From positions 34,498,874-34,562,873 of the forward strand of contig CM041090.1 in assembly GCA_023079485.1 (NCBI GenBank): a DNA stretch of 64,000 nucleotides, given 5' to 3'. The translations under genes and the position numbers were made by a program. The stretch comes from Archilochus colubris. Lineage: Eukaryota; Chordata; Aves; Apodiformes; Trochilidae. The notes under the pieces are model-generated. The model made no database searches, had not been told where the DNA came from, and saw nothing but the letters and a program-made list of their open reading frames with translations. Shown here piece by piece: positions 10,096 to 22,960 of this stretch (the stretch's first letter is position 1; each line of letters begins with the position of its first letter).

Positions 10096-12372
10096 AGTCT
10101 TCATCCATTCTCAAGAGTTTTGCTTTGAAGTTGTCTCTGGCTACAGAGAGAGCATTGCTAAAGTGAAGGAGAAAATTATGTGAGGAGAGCTGTGTCTCCA
10201 CCTGGCTAGGCACTTTGAGCTGATTGTTTTCTCCACTTTCCATGGCCACTTGGTGGTGGAACTAATCTGATTATAACCAGTCATTAAATATATCACACTT
10301 GGCAAAACTTACTACTTTTATACGTGTAGATCTTGGAGTATCCAGAGGAGCCCCAGCACCAGTGCAAAAGGAATTTCTCAGGAAAAATACATATACTGCC
10401 AAATATGAAACAAAGCCAGAGAAATTTGTGGAATCTTACAGAAAGACACTGGCACATGAAATCTCATTTTTTCTTGTTCATATTCACTTATTTTTTTCTT
10501 TCTGCCTAATTTTACTGCTGTGTTGCTTTCCATTTTGCTGCTGCTGTGGCAACTCTTTGGATGTTACAAACTCACACAAACTAAGAGCCACAGAACATTT
10601 TGATTTTCTGAGAGATGTCCAGATGCACAGTAGACAGTGAAGCATCTTTTTCACTGAAGACAGACTCCATTTCATATCCTCCAAGACTTACCCAAAGCAG
10701 CTTGGTTCAGACAGCACTAGTCCTGAAGAACACCTTCATGTTTATCAAGGTTCATTAAAAAAATTCCCATCTTGTTTTTAGATCCATTAATCCACTCTTA
10801 CCCATGATCTCACTTGACATCAATAGGGGAACTGAAAGAAAATCTGGCATGGAAATTTGATTTCTCAGCAATTAATACCTCTGATTTTTCCAGTCAGCAA
10901 GTATATTTCATATAAAATGCAGGAAAAAAGACAAGTCACCTTGTGACTGCTCCGTTTTTGTAGATATGATTTATAGCTTTCTAACCACAGCTTAATTTTC
11001 TAAAAGCAGAGGGATATTGGGCTCAAGGACAGGGCTGTTAGTCGTTCTTGCTCCTTGAGGCAGTGCTTTTTCTTACTCTCCACTTTTCTCAGCCTGGGTT
11101 TGGAAAGGTAGACCATAGGAAAAAGGTTACTACTGGTGTTAAAAGCATTCCACTTGTCATTCAGAGCCTATCTGTTTTTCATATACAAGTTCAGTTCCTG
11201 ATAGTGTTTCAGGGAATTTTGCCTGATGACAAAATGGACTAATCTGGAAAAAAAAAAAAAAAGTAAATATGGATTTTTTTTCTCTTAGCAGTGTCTTGTC
11301 ATTAAATATTTCTTTGCTTTCATCTACAACAAGTATAACGAGATAATTCTATTTACCATTCCTCACCAAGAAAAGTAATTAGAATGCAAGGTAATTTCCA
11401 TAAAATGCATTATGACTTTAATATCAGTAAAAACCACTTAAATATTAAATGCACAGAAAAAATATTAGCTAAATTATCATAGAATAATATGATCAAGTTA
11501 CTTTAGGAGAAAAAAAATGATAGATGTGTTTTAATAAACTGTGCAAAATTATATGTATCATATTCTTGCTTTCTGTCAATTTTATTTAGAGTTAAATGCC
11601 ATTGTGATAATTAGTTGGGTTTTACTGTGTTCATTAAAAGCTTTTCTAATGATCACATAGAAGAATAAGTAAAATTAATTTCTTTCTTTAAACACAAAGA
11701 AATTCATCAAGTGGATAAACAAAAAGCTTATTCTGAGACACAGACAGAATAACACGTGGCTTCTTCCAAGAAAATAAACATGAGCATAACACCCAGTCTG
11801 TGAGGGTTTGCTTTTTGTATCAGTGCTGTTCTTGGTTTACAACCTGGAGCTCTGTGCATGAGGGAGATAATGTGTGAGATCCAGTGGTCCTCATCCAAGC
11901 AAAAGTTCAAAGTCTTTTTTAGGAACCCAGGGAAGGTTCCCCAGTGAAAATGACATCTGACAAACAATTCTAACTTTTGTATTTGTTTCTCTGGATGTGC
12001 AGACCATAACTTTCAAAAACTTTCTAAGCCTGGTTATCATTTATAGCAAAAAACCTTGAGATGCAAGGTTTACTTTCATGACTCTCTAGGACTAGAAAGA
12101 TGTTCCCAAGGAACTTTCACATCTTACTAGCATTAGAAAATATATTTATAAATGCTGAAGGCATAACCTCTGGCTATGGGAGGTTACATTAAAGGAAGGA
12201 ATATGTGAAGAATGATGAACACAGCAAGATGAAAAGCACACACAAATAAATTGTTCCAAAATTAGAGCAATTAATATTGATTTCTATACACAGAAATTTG
12301 GTGTTATAAGAAAATAATATCTTTTAAATTAATTATTGCAGTAACTCAGTGAATTAGTCTAATGACTGGAGA
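10096..12372. other. Non-coding stretch
   Basis: AT-rich DNA with no recognised gene or repeat apart from a run of 15 A at 11248-11262. The 113-codon plus-strand frame at 10299-10640 has a hydrophobic cysteine-rich middle but no start context or homology I can identify. Confidence 0.55.
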
Positions 12373-12500
12373 TGCAGATGATCAGAGGGCTGGAGCACCT
12401 CCCCTATGAAGACAGGCTGAGTAAGTTGTGGTTGTTCAGCATAGAGAAGAGGAGGCTCCAAGGTGAGCTTCTAGTGGCCTTCCAGTATCTGCAGGGGGCC
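12373..12500 (+). mobile_element. CR1 LINE fragment, end of ORF2
   Basis: Translation from 12372 gives MIRGLEHLPYEDRLSKL, then FSIEKRRLQGELLVAFQYLQG, which is the C-terminal end of the CR1 reverse-transcriptase protein. The frame stays open through this part, so the copy is moderately preserved. It stops abruptly at about 12500, where the CR1 3' UTR should continue, and no octamer tail follows. Like the fragment at 6193, it has lost its 3' end. Confidence 0.88.
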
Positions 12501-15500
12501 AAAGCTGAAGAAAAGCACCACTCTTCTGATGTGCCTGTAAATGACAGTGCTGTTTTGTTCTTCAAACCAAACCTTTGTGCTCTCCCTCATTAGAACTCCA
12601 GAGGATAGATTTGATTACAACAGCTCTGTGAACAATTTCTCACCCAGATGATACCAAAGTTGAGGTGCAGGCAAGAACAGAACTGAGACTCTAATAAGAA
12701 TGGAGTTAATCATGTCACCTTAACTGAAAAGCAGTAATAAAAATAATTGCATTTAATACATTATTTAGATCAATTTGTATTAAGTTAATGCATTCTGCTT
12801 AGTCTTTGAAAAAATTATTTATTTCATGTAGAGTTAAGATTTTGTTTGGTTTTCTAATGGAATGCTCCCCAATTGATTTTAATAACAGCAGATTGTTAAA
12901 TCAGATTCTGAATTGGTACACATATTTCAAGCTCATATGTGACATGACATGATATACTTAGTACTTATAGGCAGCTCATAAGGTGGTTGAAATTATATTA
13001 ATGAGATTTAATAATCATTGTTGTCTTATATTACAGAAATGAAATTAGTTTTCTCTACTGTCCTGATGAGAGGCAATTTTCTTATGCCAAGTTTGGTTTA
13101 GTTTAGTTTAGCTTCAAAATGATGTATGAGTTCTTGTTCTTAAGAGTGGGGTTATTCTTCAGCTATTGGTCACACTTTTATGACAAAATTTATGTTTATA
13201 TTTAAGGTTCTTACCAGAAAAGCAGAGAAGCCCTCGTTAGTTGCTATTTCTCATAGTGTCTTTTCTGACCCCTGTTCTTGCAGTCTTTCTGCGCAGCTAC
13301 AACGGGTTCAGCTGAATTTCAAGCAATACCAAACAGATTCCTATCAGTGCTACCTTGCAAAACACAACCACCTCCCAGATCTTTCTAATTTTGTATTGGG
13401 GGACTCCATTTCAAAATGATATTATTTTTCCTTTAAAATAATCATTGAGCTCACTTGGAATATCTTATCTAACTTTGTAGTTAGATACTCCATTCTAGAA
13501 ACCCTTCAGAGGCGATGCTTAACTTTAAGCAGGTGGCTTCATCCACCTGGCTAAGAAGTTAAAGTGGTGCATAATCACAGAGCTTGTTTGTGAAGGAGGA
13601 TGGAAGACCAGGTGTGGGCTTTGAGCTGCAGCTGGGAGCTCAGGAGCTGCATTTGGGATTCCAGATCTGACACTGGTTGTCTGCATGGCCTCGCTTGAGT
13701 GATACAACCCCCTTACAGACCCCTTTGTCTTGAGTATTCCCAGAACCTGGAAAAGCTAAGACTTTACTGCACCAGGATGCTGCATGCTTCAAAACATGTT
13801 TGGGACCCTTAATGGGTAATTATGATATAGATGCAAAATAGGTATTATCAGTATTAGTAAGCACATGTGCACATTCCTGCAGTATTTGAAAGGAAGTTGT
13901 TATAAATTCTTACTCTTACCCCACTGGCACTCCATCCTTTCACTTCTAGAACACGGTTCCATGCTGATACAGTTTTCCAGATCCCTTTTTTCCCTCCTTT
14001 TTTCTAGTTTTTTCCAAGCACCTGGATTCTCCAGCAGCACCAGTTACGTAGGAGACAATTTAGAAAGGTGAGAGCAACATCTCCTGCCCTACCTGATGCA
14101 GGACTGAAAATGCAGAATTCATATTCCCCTCCTGTTGAAGGGAATGAGAGACCCCAAAGCAAACAAACTAATCTCAGGGAGAACTCTGAGCACATTCTGC
14201 AAGAACCATTTGCTTTATTATTTACTAGGACTGCATTTCCTCATGACAGAAATATAGAGTGACTGAAAGCAGTTCCCTGCAAAAGCAAAGACATGAATGC
14301 CTTGATACAGCTCTGGAAGTGCCTGTTTGGGGGCTGTAGTTGCCTCTGGCAAGGCCATTCACCCTTCCCATTCTTACCCCTCATGCAATGGAGTTATTCT
14401 GTGCATTCCCCTTCCCCGTGGGCTTGCAGACATCATCAGACCTTTTGATCTGTTTTGATTTGCCTTTGTGCTCCTTTCTGCTGCTGTAGCACTGCCACTC
14501 AAGCATAAACAGGAGCTGTCCTCCACCCTGGTTTTCTTTTGTTTTATTTTCATCAATACCATAGATTCCCAGAGATGGGGGGAGAGAAACAAGCTGCTAG
14601 GTCAGTAATTCCATCCCTGAACATCACAGTAATGTGCTTTAAACCACAATTTCTTGTGTTTTTGCCCAAGTCATTTGCCACTATTCAAATTATTTATCTC
14701 CTGCAACTTCCCTTGGGAGATGATGCCAGAGGAAAACAGAAAGGATTTTATTGATACTCAACAGACCTTTTTCTTTTGTTAATTTAATACCATTACTACA
14801 TGTTTCACCATAATAATTTTCTCCCCCTCCATGGCACTTCCTTCTTCAATCCAGTTCCAGACATTTTTGTTCCCCTTTAATCATCTCTTAGTGAAGATTT
14901 TGCTTGTTTTTAGGGCTCTTCCCCCCTTGTATTCTGTCTGAATCCAGCCCCTCAGGGTCATATTCATCTTTTCATCCATAATTGAAAAGACAACCACTCT
15001 ATACAGTAATGGGAGATTTTTTTTTTCCTTTTACTCCTCAGCTCACACAAGCTATACAGACCCTCACTCATCTCTCCAGGCTCTAAGACATATTGTACCA
15101 CTGATTTTTAAGCAAAACTACCAGACAAGATCAATGAACTATTCTGCTTTAAAATCTAGGGCTTAAATTGGCCATCCTTTTGTACATATTTTTGCCATTC
15201 CAGCTCCTCAGCAATATATAGACCTGTCCAGCATCAAAAAGTAAAACTGAACAGCTAGATTCATCTTTTATTTATAGCAGGGCTTTCCCACTAAAACAAA
15301 GGATGTAATTTGCTCATTATGGCCATTTTTGTGGACACACTTACAAGCAAACATGGAAAGAATTACAGTAATGTGGTCATTGGTCAGTTGTTAATATCCA
15401 CACAAAAAAATCTAGCTCAGAGACAGGAAAACTCGATAGGGCAAAGGTATCATAATACCAGTATTAAACAAAAGTGAGGAAAAAAAAAGTTTAGCCTATT

Positions 15501-15555
15501 GTTCTTTTTATACTCCATAAACATCACTCATTTTTCAGAGAAATACTCTGCTTTA
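12501..15555. other. Non-coding stretch
   Basis: No gene recognised. A short GTTTA repeat (about 13093-13110) is the only repeat seen. 13500-13760 is somewhat richer in G and C. The frames here, at most 79 codons, have no recognisable content. Confidence 0.55.
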
Positions 15556-15720
15556 AGAAGGGAAGGAAGGGAAGGAAGGGAAGGAAGGGAAGGAAGGGAA
15601 GGAAGGGAAGGAAGGGAAGGAAGGGAAGGAAGGGAAGGAAGGAAAGGAAGGGAAGGAAGGGAAGGAAGGGAAGGAAGGAAAGGAAGGAAAGGAAGGAAGG
15701 GAAAGAAGGGAAAGAAGGAA
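15556..15720. repeat. Polypurine minisatellite, unit GGGAAGGAA
   Basis: About 165 bp made only of G and A on the plus strand. The array is regular from about 15560 to 15640 with a 9-bp period (GGGAAGGAA). Towards the right end some units change to GGAAAGGAA and GGGAAAGAA by G-to-A changes. Because the period is a multiple of three, no frame meets a stop, which explains the Glu-Gly-Arg repeat frame at 15499-15792 and the Ser/Leu/Phe/Pro frames opposite. These are not genes. Mirror-symmetric polypurine tracts of this length can form triplex (H-)DNA. Confidence 0.95.
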
Positions 15721-18700
15721 TTTCTGAGCAACACAAAGCTGCAGTGGGAGCCACATCCTGCACTATTCTGTCTTCCATATGATGCAAAGTGACAGACAGA
15801 ACTAGCAATGAATTATCAGATGTATGTTAGCTGGGTGCTGCAAGTGGATACCAGCATTTTCAGAATCAGTCTTCTGGCTGTTAGCTACCTCTTATGTAGG
15901 AAAAGAAAAAGCAGGTATTTCATTTGTGTCTGTGGGAAGAGAGAAAGAACTCATTAGAATGTGACATGTTTCTGGGCTGAATGATACGGCACATGTAATC
16001 TCATTATCTCTGCTGGGGAATGGCAGGAGTGTGCATGTAAAACAAGATTTTATGTGTATAGTTCAGTCAGTGAGGACTAATGGATTGATAATGGGCTGCT
16101 TGTTGCTGTTCAGATTTTGGCTTGCATCCACAGTGGGGGTTTGTTGGAGCAGGTCCACTGAAGCACACTGATACTTATTCTAGATGTAAGCTGGAGAGTG
16201 TTTAGACTTATTTTCCATTCAGGGTGTAACTTATTGCACGATTATCTCTAAATTTATCCATGCACATATTACCAGCATAGCCAGACGTCCTCTTGATTGT
16301 TTACATTTCTCCGAAAAATGGATGGAATGATTCACAGGTTCAGGGGGGGGGAAATTGATTTGGAGGGGTAACTGTGTGACAGCTAAGGAAAAAGGAAGCT
16401 GATTTTATGTGAGAGAGAAGGAAAGGCTCCATGTTTCACAGGAGAAGCCAACTATTCCTATGGGGCATACCAAACTCAGGAGGCCCTGCTTTAAGGAGAA
16501 GGAAGATTTATGAGCACCACAAGGAAAAGAAAGCAAGAATATGAGCTATATTGTCTTTTACCAACATCACTGTATTTCTTGAAATGTCAGATGAGTGATT
16601 TGCTCCTGTAATTGTATGTCCCTGCAAGGACTCCATAAAGACAAAATATCCACCATGAGGGAAGCCTGAAGAAAAGATAGAATACATTATTGGGTCCTCC
16701 TGGGACTACTCAATCCTGAAACTGATTCGTTTTCCAGCTGGGTAGCAGACTAAGAACCCTTGCCCAGAACATATTGCTAAGTGCATAGACAGAAAGGCAG
16801 TGCTGCAGGCTGCTACTACCATGAAGATTGTGAGAGCACACAGGTCTAAAGTTAAGCTTTGCATCCTCTGCGTAAGAGTGAGCATCCAGCTGGGAAGCCT
16901 TCCCATTTGGTGACTACCACAGATACCAAGATGTGATGGGAATCACTGTTTCTCTGCCGTTTTCAAGGAAAGAGAAGCTAGATCTCTGGCACAAAGCTAC
17001 AGCTTTAAGGTGGGAGCAGACATCAAAATCAGAGCTCCCAAGCACCTTATGTGGCTCTGCTGAATTTGACATGAGCAGCCACGGTTGTGTCAGAGAAATG
17101 CAACTGAAACTGTGAGTGGTTGGCACATGACTGGCCAGGAACAGCCTTATAAGTGTGCAGAAACTTGGCTTTTCATAGCTCCACCTCACCATGAGGCACC
17201 TGTTAGTGAAAAAACACTGAAAGCAGATCAGAGTTACTGCACACCCTTGGGAAATATGCCTGTTGGCAGAGAGAGCAGGTGCCCAGCCTCAAAAAGCCCA
17301 TTCACACACAAACACACACCTTTCACTGCTTTGTGGGTACCTCATTTTCATCACGTGTCCCAGTAGTCATGGGCCAACTGTGCATGCTCCCAGGGGAGAA
17401 GATTTCACCACAGGAGGGAGAGAAGTGACACAAGGAGAAGAAGGGAGATGCAGAGCCCACTCAGTACCTTACCTACCTGTGTGCAGCAGCTCAAGCTGGA
17501 TAAGCAGTTGGGAGGACAGTGAAACCCATTCACCAGGCTCTTCCTGGAACACATCATCCATCTCCAGGTATTCTTATTTCTCAAGATGTTGCAAACAGAG
17601 GCAAGAGCCAGGCTGCCAGAGCTGTATTAGTTGTCAGAGACAATCCCATTGAGGCACAGCAGAGAGAAGCTGAACCACCTCCAGACTCAAATGCCCACAG
17701 ATAAGTCATGGTTTTTCTCCAGCTGCCAAAATGTGCCATTATATAGGCTGGAAAATCAGCAGCATGAATGTTGGTGTCATTTTGTTCTGCTGCTTTCCCT
17801 CCTCTACCTTTTATTTTTCTTTATAGCATTACATGACATAGAATAATGCATCTGCATTTTCACATCAACAAAATTCTTCCTTTGGATCAATAGCAAGTGT
17901 AGTATTGAGTTGAGATTCTTGGCAGCAGAGCAAACAAGCAAGCGCCTGCAGTCAGAACATCTCAGGAGCCCCAGCAGCTGTGGGATTCCTCCCCTAGGTG
18001 AAAGCTCCATTACCTGCTTGTTATAAAATTTATGTGCATTAATTTCAACAAGTTTTCCCAAAAGGTTTAGGTACAGTCAAAAAATGAGGATGTTCTGGGG
18101 AATGAGGAAGGTAATGGCCATGTTTGCAGAGCTTGAGAATATATTTTTTCAGCCAAGAGAATTATGTCTCCCCACATTTGTGGAAGGGGAATTGCCTGCT
18201 ACTCCTAGATTCAGTTTCCCTCTCTGTGCAGGGACTTCCCAATCAAGTGTCACTCCTGTGTCTGAGATTCCCACAGTAAACTGCATCTCCAGAGCCTTGT
18301 CCTGCCTCCTGTGATGTCCTCAATACACCTCACAACCCATTGGTCCTTTGGGATTGTTCATGCTTCAAAATTCTGTCCACATTTTAGGGGAACAGAGTGC
18401 AGCTGTGTTCAGATTATGGTTTTCTGTGGGATTTCTTTCAGTCTGGCTCCTCTACACACTCCTGGATATCACACCAATACACTGAAGTATTACTTCTCTA
18501 TAAGCCACCTCTTTTCCCATCCAGTGCTTGAAATATCCACCAACAAAACGAATTGCATCAGACTCCTGTACAAAAATAATGGGATTAATCATACATAAAA
18601 GATTTTTTTTAACAATTTTCAGAGGAAAGTAATGGATGAGCTATCTTTAAAAGAGCCCAATTCGTAGCCTTATTGTTCACCATCTTTCACTCACTCTCTT

Positions 18701-21479
18701 CTTGCCCTCTGCTTTGATTTCTCTGACACTCTTTGTGGCTTCCACAGCTGGCTCTGGGCTGTGCTGGTGAAGGTGGGGTACCACTGACTTCTGTTGTTAA
18801 CAGCTCTGTGGAATGAACCCCTGCTCTCTGCTTAACGCTGTCAGTTTTACCTTGGCATTCATGTTGTGCTACCTGACACAGCTGATTTGGTATCTCGGCT
18901 TGTCATGTGAACTCAAAGCTTATTTGTTTTGATAATTTCAGTGGTGGCTTTCACCGGAAAGCTCTTAAAAAGAAGAAAAGCCCACATATGCATTGTAGCA
19001 ATCAAAAGTCACTCTGGTTTGCAAAATGAGAAAGTCGTTCAGAGATGTTTGTTTTCCCACAAATATTAAAATTATTTAAAATTATTTTTATCATGTCATT
19101 AACGTAAAAATATAATTCCTACCCACTCCATTAAAATAGATTGTACAGGTGAAAATACTTTCACTGCATGGATATCTCCTTGGCTTCACACGGCTGTTCA
19201 TTAGAACCAAAACCATGTGGCCTAAAAGCCAAAGTGGGTACCCAGAAAAAATCTGAAACAATTTTGTTTCCTTAGCCCCTATTTGGCCTTCTTTGCTACA
19301 TGTGGAACATTCCACTTGAACTGGAATTGGATTTTTTGGGGGATAAATTAGTGAGCAGTGAGGGACCTGAGGCCCAGGTTCAGTCCAACACCCTCCCTCA
19401 GATGTTCTAGAGGAGATTGGATTCTGTCCCTGCACCAAACTACATTTGTGGATGGAAATGATATCTAGCAGGTTTGGTCTTTGAACATGGGAAATGTTAT
19501 GGAAGAATAAGTCTGCTGAAGTGTCAGGAACTCAAAACCAGGCATTTAGCCCTGGTGCTTCCCTCTCTGAATTCCACACCTGTGAAATAGGGTTAATACA
19601 CCTTCACTACCCAAGGATGTTTTGGAAACACATTAATAACTGTGAAACAGATGCTGTGGTGTGGATGGAGCACTCCAGAAAAGCCCAGAAGGAAACTGGA
19701 ATTTCTTTGGGCAGAAACAACCCAAAGAGTGGTCAGTGAGGGCAAAAACCCTGGAGAGTGATTAGGGAGAGGAAATAATAAGTTTCTTTTCTTTCTGTGA
19801 CCACATGCCCTCTTGTACACTGAGTCAGGAAAAATCAGTATGAGCTCATTCAATTAAGGACACTGTCATAAGAAGAACAAATTACTATTCTGTAAGCAAT
19901 GTTGCTTGAAAGCACATGAAGTCATGAAATGTGCTGATTGAGAGCTTTCAGACATCCCTCTGAGAAAGGGATGCTAAATACAGGAGATATATATCTTTTT
20001 CTGCAGGATGAAACATGCTTCTACTACCTGCTATATTTGATCTCTCAAGCAAAGATAGAGTTGAAAAATCTGTGAAGAACTTTAATATTTGGAAACCTGA
20101 CAGGATCTAGGTGTGAACCATGTGTCAAACTACTCAAGATCAGGACTTTCACAGATGCTCTTAAGCCTCATCAAAATGCAAATTGCAAAAAAAAAAAACC
20201 AAAAAAAACCAACCATAGAGGCATCTAGATATTTTAATAGCTCTCTTCAAATGCAGACATAATTGTGAGAACTAGAAGGAGTTTTTTGTGATTGCTTTAC
20301 CTGAGTTTCTTTAAACTCAGACTCCAAAGTAACTGCTCATGAGATGCAAACTGCCTGGCAGCACAAAATGCCTGTGTAACACCTGTGTTCTTAAGACACC
20401 AGGTTCAATGATTATGTTGAAAGCATGAATAAGACTTGGAAACTTAGGCTTTAAAATTAAGCCTTAAAAAAAGCAAAAAATAGTTTCATTAAATGTTTCA
20501 TCATAGTTCTCGTATCAACTAAATTATGTCTTACTTTCCAACCCTACCTTTTAAACTCTTTTTTGCTGCCTACAGAAGAGCTGCAAATGCAGTAAAAAGC
20601 ATGCTTCAACATCTTCTTCAGAATGAACCATACTTTGGAGTTGCTTTCTGAAAATCAAAACTCCAAGGAATTAACTCATGTCTTTATAGGGCACTGGCAG
20701 AGCAATTTTTCAGGCCAACAGATGCGTAGGATAAAAGCTGGGGTGGGGGGATTGAAATCCAGCTGCTGTCTCCTAGGCTTTCTCCTGGCTTTGAGATTGT
20801 AACCATGTAGGAGGTTAAAGCCCTGGATTTGCTGCTGCAGTAGCAAAGGAGGAAGAACTGCAATGCAGGGGCTGCATCCAATGGTTCCCATTCTCAGCTG
20901 CTCCATCCTTGGCTTGGAAGAACACACCTAATGCTGCAAGGTTGGATGGGATGCTCATGCAGCAGGTGCTGATTGTAGTTAACAGCTTGCTGTGTGCTCA
21001 CTGAATAATTTAAAACTGATGCCAGTTTTTCCTTCCTAAACTAGACTGAAAACTACCAACTATCAGGTCTGCTATGCCTGCAAGGTCCCCCCCTCAGCGG
21101 TGGGTGGACTCTCTGCTGTCTCTGCTGTAGTTGTCCAAAGCATTCAGATTGTGGTTACCACAAAAGCCAACTGATTTTCAGAAGACAGCTGCTCTGGTAT
21201 GCCTGAAAAAAAAGCCCCATTTATAAGCTAAATTTCCCCAGGATGGGTTATGGCAAACCCTGCAAACCCCTTGGGAAATGTTGGCTTAAGCAGTTAAATG
21301 TACAAAACATCTCTGACTATCATTGAACTGTAGATATTATGGCTGAGCACATGAGTCAAATATGCTCAGTGTGTCAAAAATGAGTTAGGAAAGTGCTATA
21401 GTTGCTGTTTATGCCAAAGGCTCCTTCAGCTGACAGCTTTAGATATCTTAAAAGCATAAACATTTTAGCAGACAACAAG
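15721..21479. other. Non-coding stretch
   Basis: No gene or named mobile element recognised. 15950-16330 has a composition resembling conserved non-coding DNA. A run of nine G lies near 16345. 17240-17720 is richer in G and C, with overlapping 60-129-codon frames of no recognisable content. A-rich sequence lies near 20187-20208. Confidence 0.5.
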
Positions 21480-22960
21480 TTGCATTTCCTAAACTAACAG
21501 CTTTTTGAAATCGTGGAAAAGAAAGCCATAAAACGCTTAGATATAATTCTCCTCCTCCACATTCACTTTAAAGCACTTTAGCAGAGTAACTCTCCCCCAC
21601 TGAGGTAATAAGAAAAGAACTTGTTTACAAATTGGACACTGAAATTTAAGTTACTGGGAGTAGCAACAGGTTTGTAGTGACAGGTCACTTTAGATTGGAG
21701 TTTAATTTATGAAGATTGCTTTACCTGTGGCTATGGTAATCCAAGCCTTCGGAGTAATTCACCCTCTGCCTCATTTCGAATGCAGTCAAAGACTGTCGTA
21801 TTTCACTATGACAATGTAATCACAGATCCACATTAAAAAGTCATTATTGTTTAGAATCCAGCTTGGTTTGAAAAACACTTACTATAAAATTCAACAGCCT
21901 TTGTAAATTACCCAAAGGTTTACTCAACAATACAAGGTGCGGTGATTTAAATCTGGAACTTACCACTTTATTGATTATATGGGATTTTTAGGTCACTGCA
22001 TTTACGGGAAATGATTAGTGAGTAATCAAAGTAATAAAGTCCTTGATGTTGCTTCATAAATAATTATGAATTGAATTTTCTTTGTCAAGTATTAGATAAA
22101 AACTGTTAACCATGAGATATCTCTTAAACATTTTTTCCTTACAGAATTCTAAAAGTCATCAGTGACAAAGCCAACCATAAACATAATTTTCTCATTTCTG
22201 TCTCCCTATTTTATTTAAATCAGATGCAATGTGCTATCACAGATATATCTACTGCATTCTGCAGCTTAAAGTTTTGCAGAGAACCTAAAACATAACTTCA
22301 CTTTCTTTTTAATTCTACACTGACTTTTCTGGCACTGTAAAAACATGCCACAGATCGATTCTACCTACTTATTGATATATTAAACCCCAGATTTATATTA
22401 AAACTAACATTCAGTCTTTTACCCATCACTGCACATATGTTGGTTATTGAACTCCCACTTATCTTTATATTGTCCTAAGAAGACCCTTTTCTTCAAAGAT
22501 TTTTTTTCCCCCTGCAAATTGAGAGAGGTTTAGCCCTTATTGTGCAAGAGTTTAAAACTGCAATAAAAACAAATGATGCAATGAACCAATTAAAATTGTT
22601 GTATATATATTTTTTTAATTAGACATTTATGAGCTGAGAATTGGATCAGATATTCCCAATGCACACGACATGCTGACATTTAATAGCTACTTTTGGGATG
22701 TTAGGTTAGCTTTTTATGAATGCAGGTTTTCCTTTTTTAATTAACTTTAGGAGTAATTTTGTTCTATTTACAATCCAGGTAGACACTTCAGTGCAGTTTA
22801 CTTGAAAGGTTTGAAAGAATTACCTTTAGCAGCAGTTATGCTTGAATTTCAAAATAGCCACCTTGCATAAAAAGCATTGCATAAATGTTTTGGACTCTCA
22901 GAAAAAGTGAATATTAAAAGCTTGTTTATGCACAGAGAGGTTCATTACCGTGCAAGTGTC
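21480..22960. promoter_or_regulatory. Candidate conserved non-coding (enhancer-like) block
   Basis: About 1.5 kb without repeats or long frames, evenly AT-rich and full of short words typical of homeodomain and POU sites. These include TTAATTAA at 22737-22744, the inverted repeat CAATTAAAATTG at 22587-22598, TTAATTAGACA near 22616, and several ATTA/TAAT words between 21700 and 22120. This texture is common in vertebrate enhancer clusters near developmental genes. The call rests on composition alone; no conservation could be measured. Confidence 0.3.

Noticed and set aside
13093..13110. GTTTA repeats that could suggest telomere-like sequence
   Set aside because: The vertebrate telomere unit is TTAGGG; this is a short slippage repeat.
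15556..15720. Regularly spaced repeat that could be mistaken for a CRISPR array
   Set aside because: The units are 9 bp with no spacers, and the window is from a vertebrate.
15499..15808. Long frames on both strands encoding Glu-Gly-Arg or Ser/Leu/Phe/Pro repeats
   Set aside because: They are produced by the 9-bp polypurine repeat, which cannot contain stops. There is no independent sign of coding.
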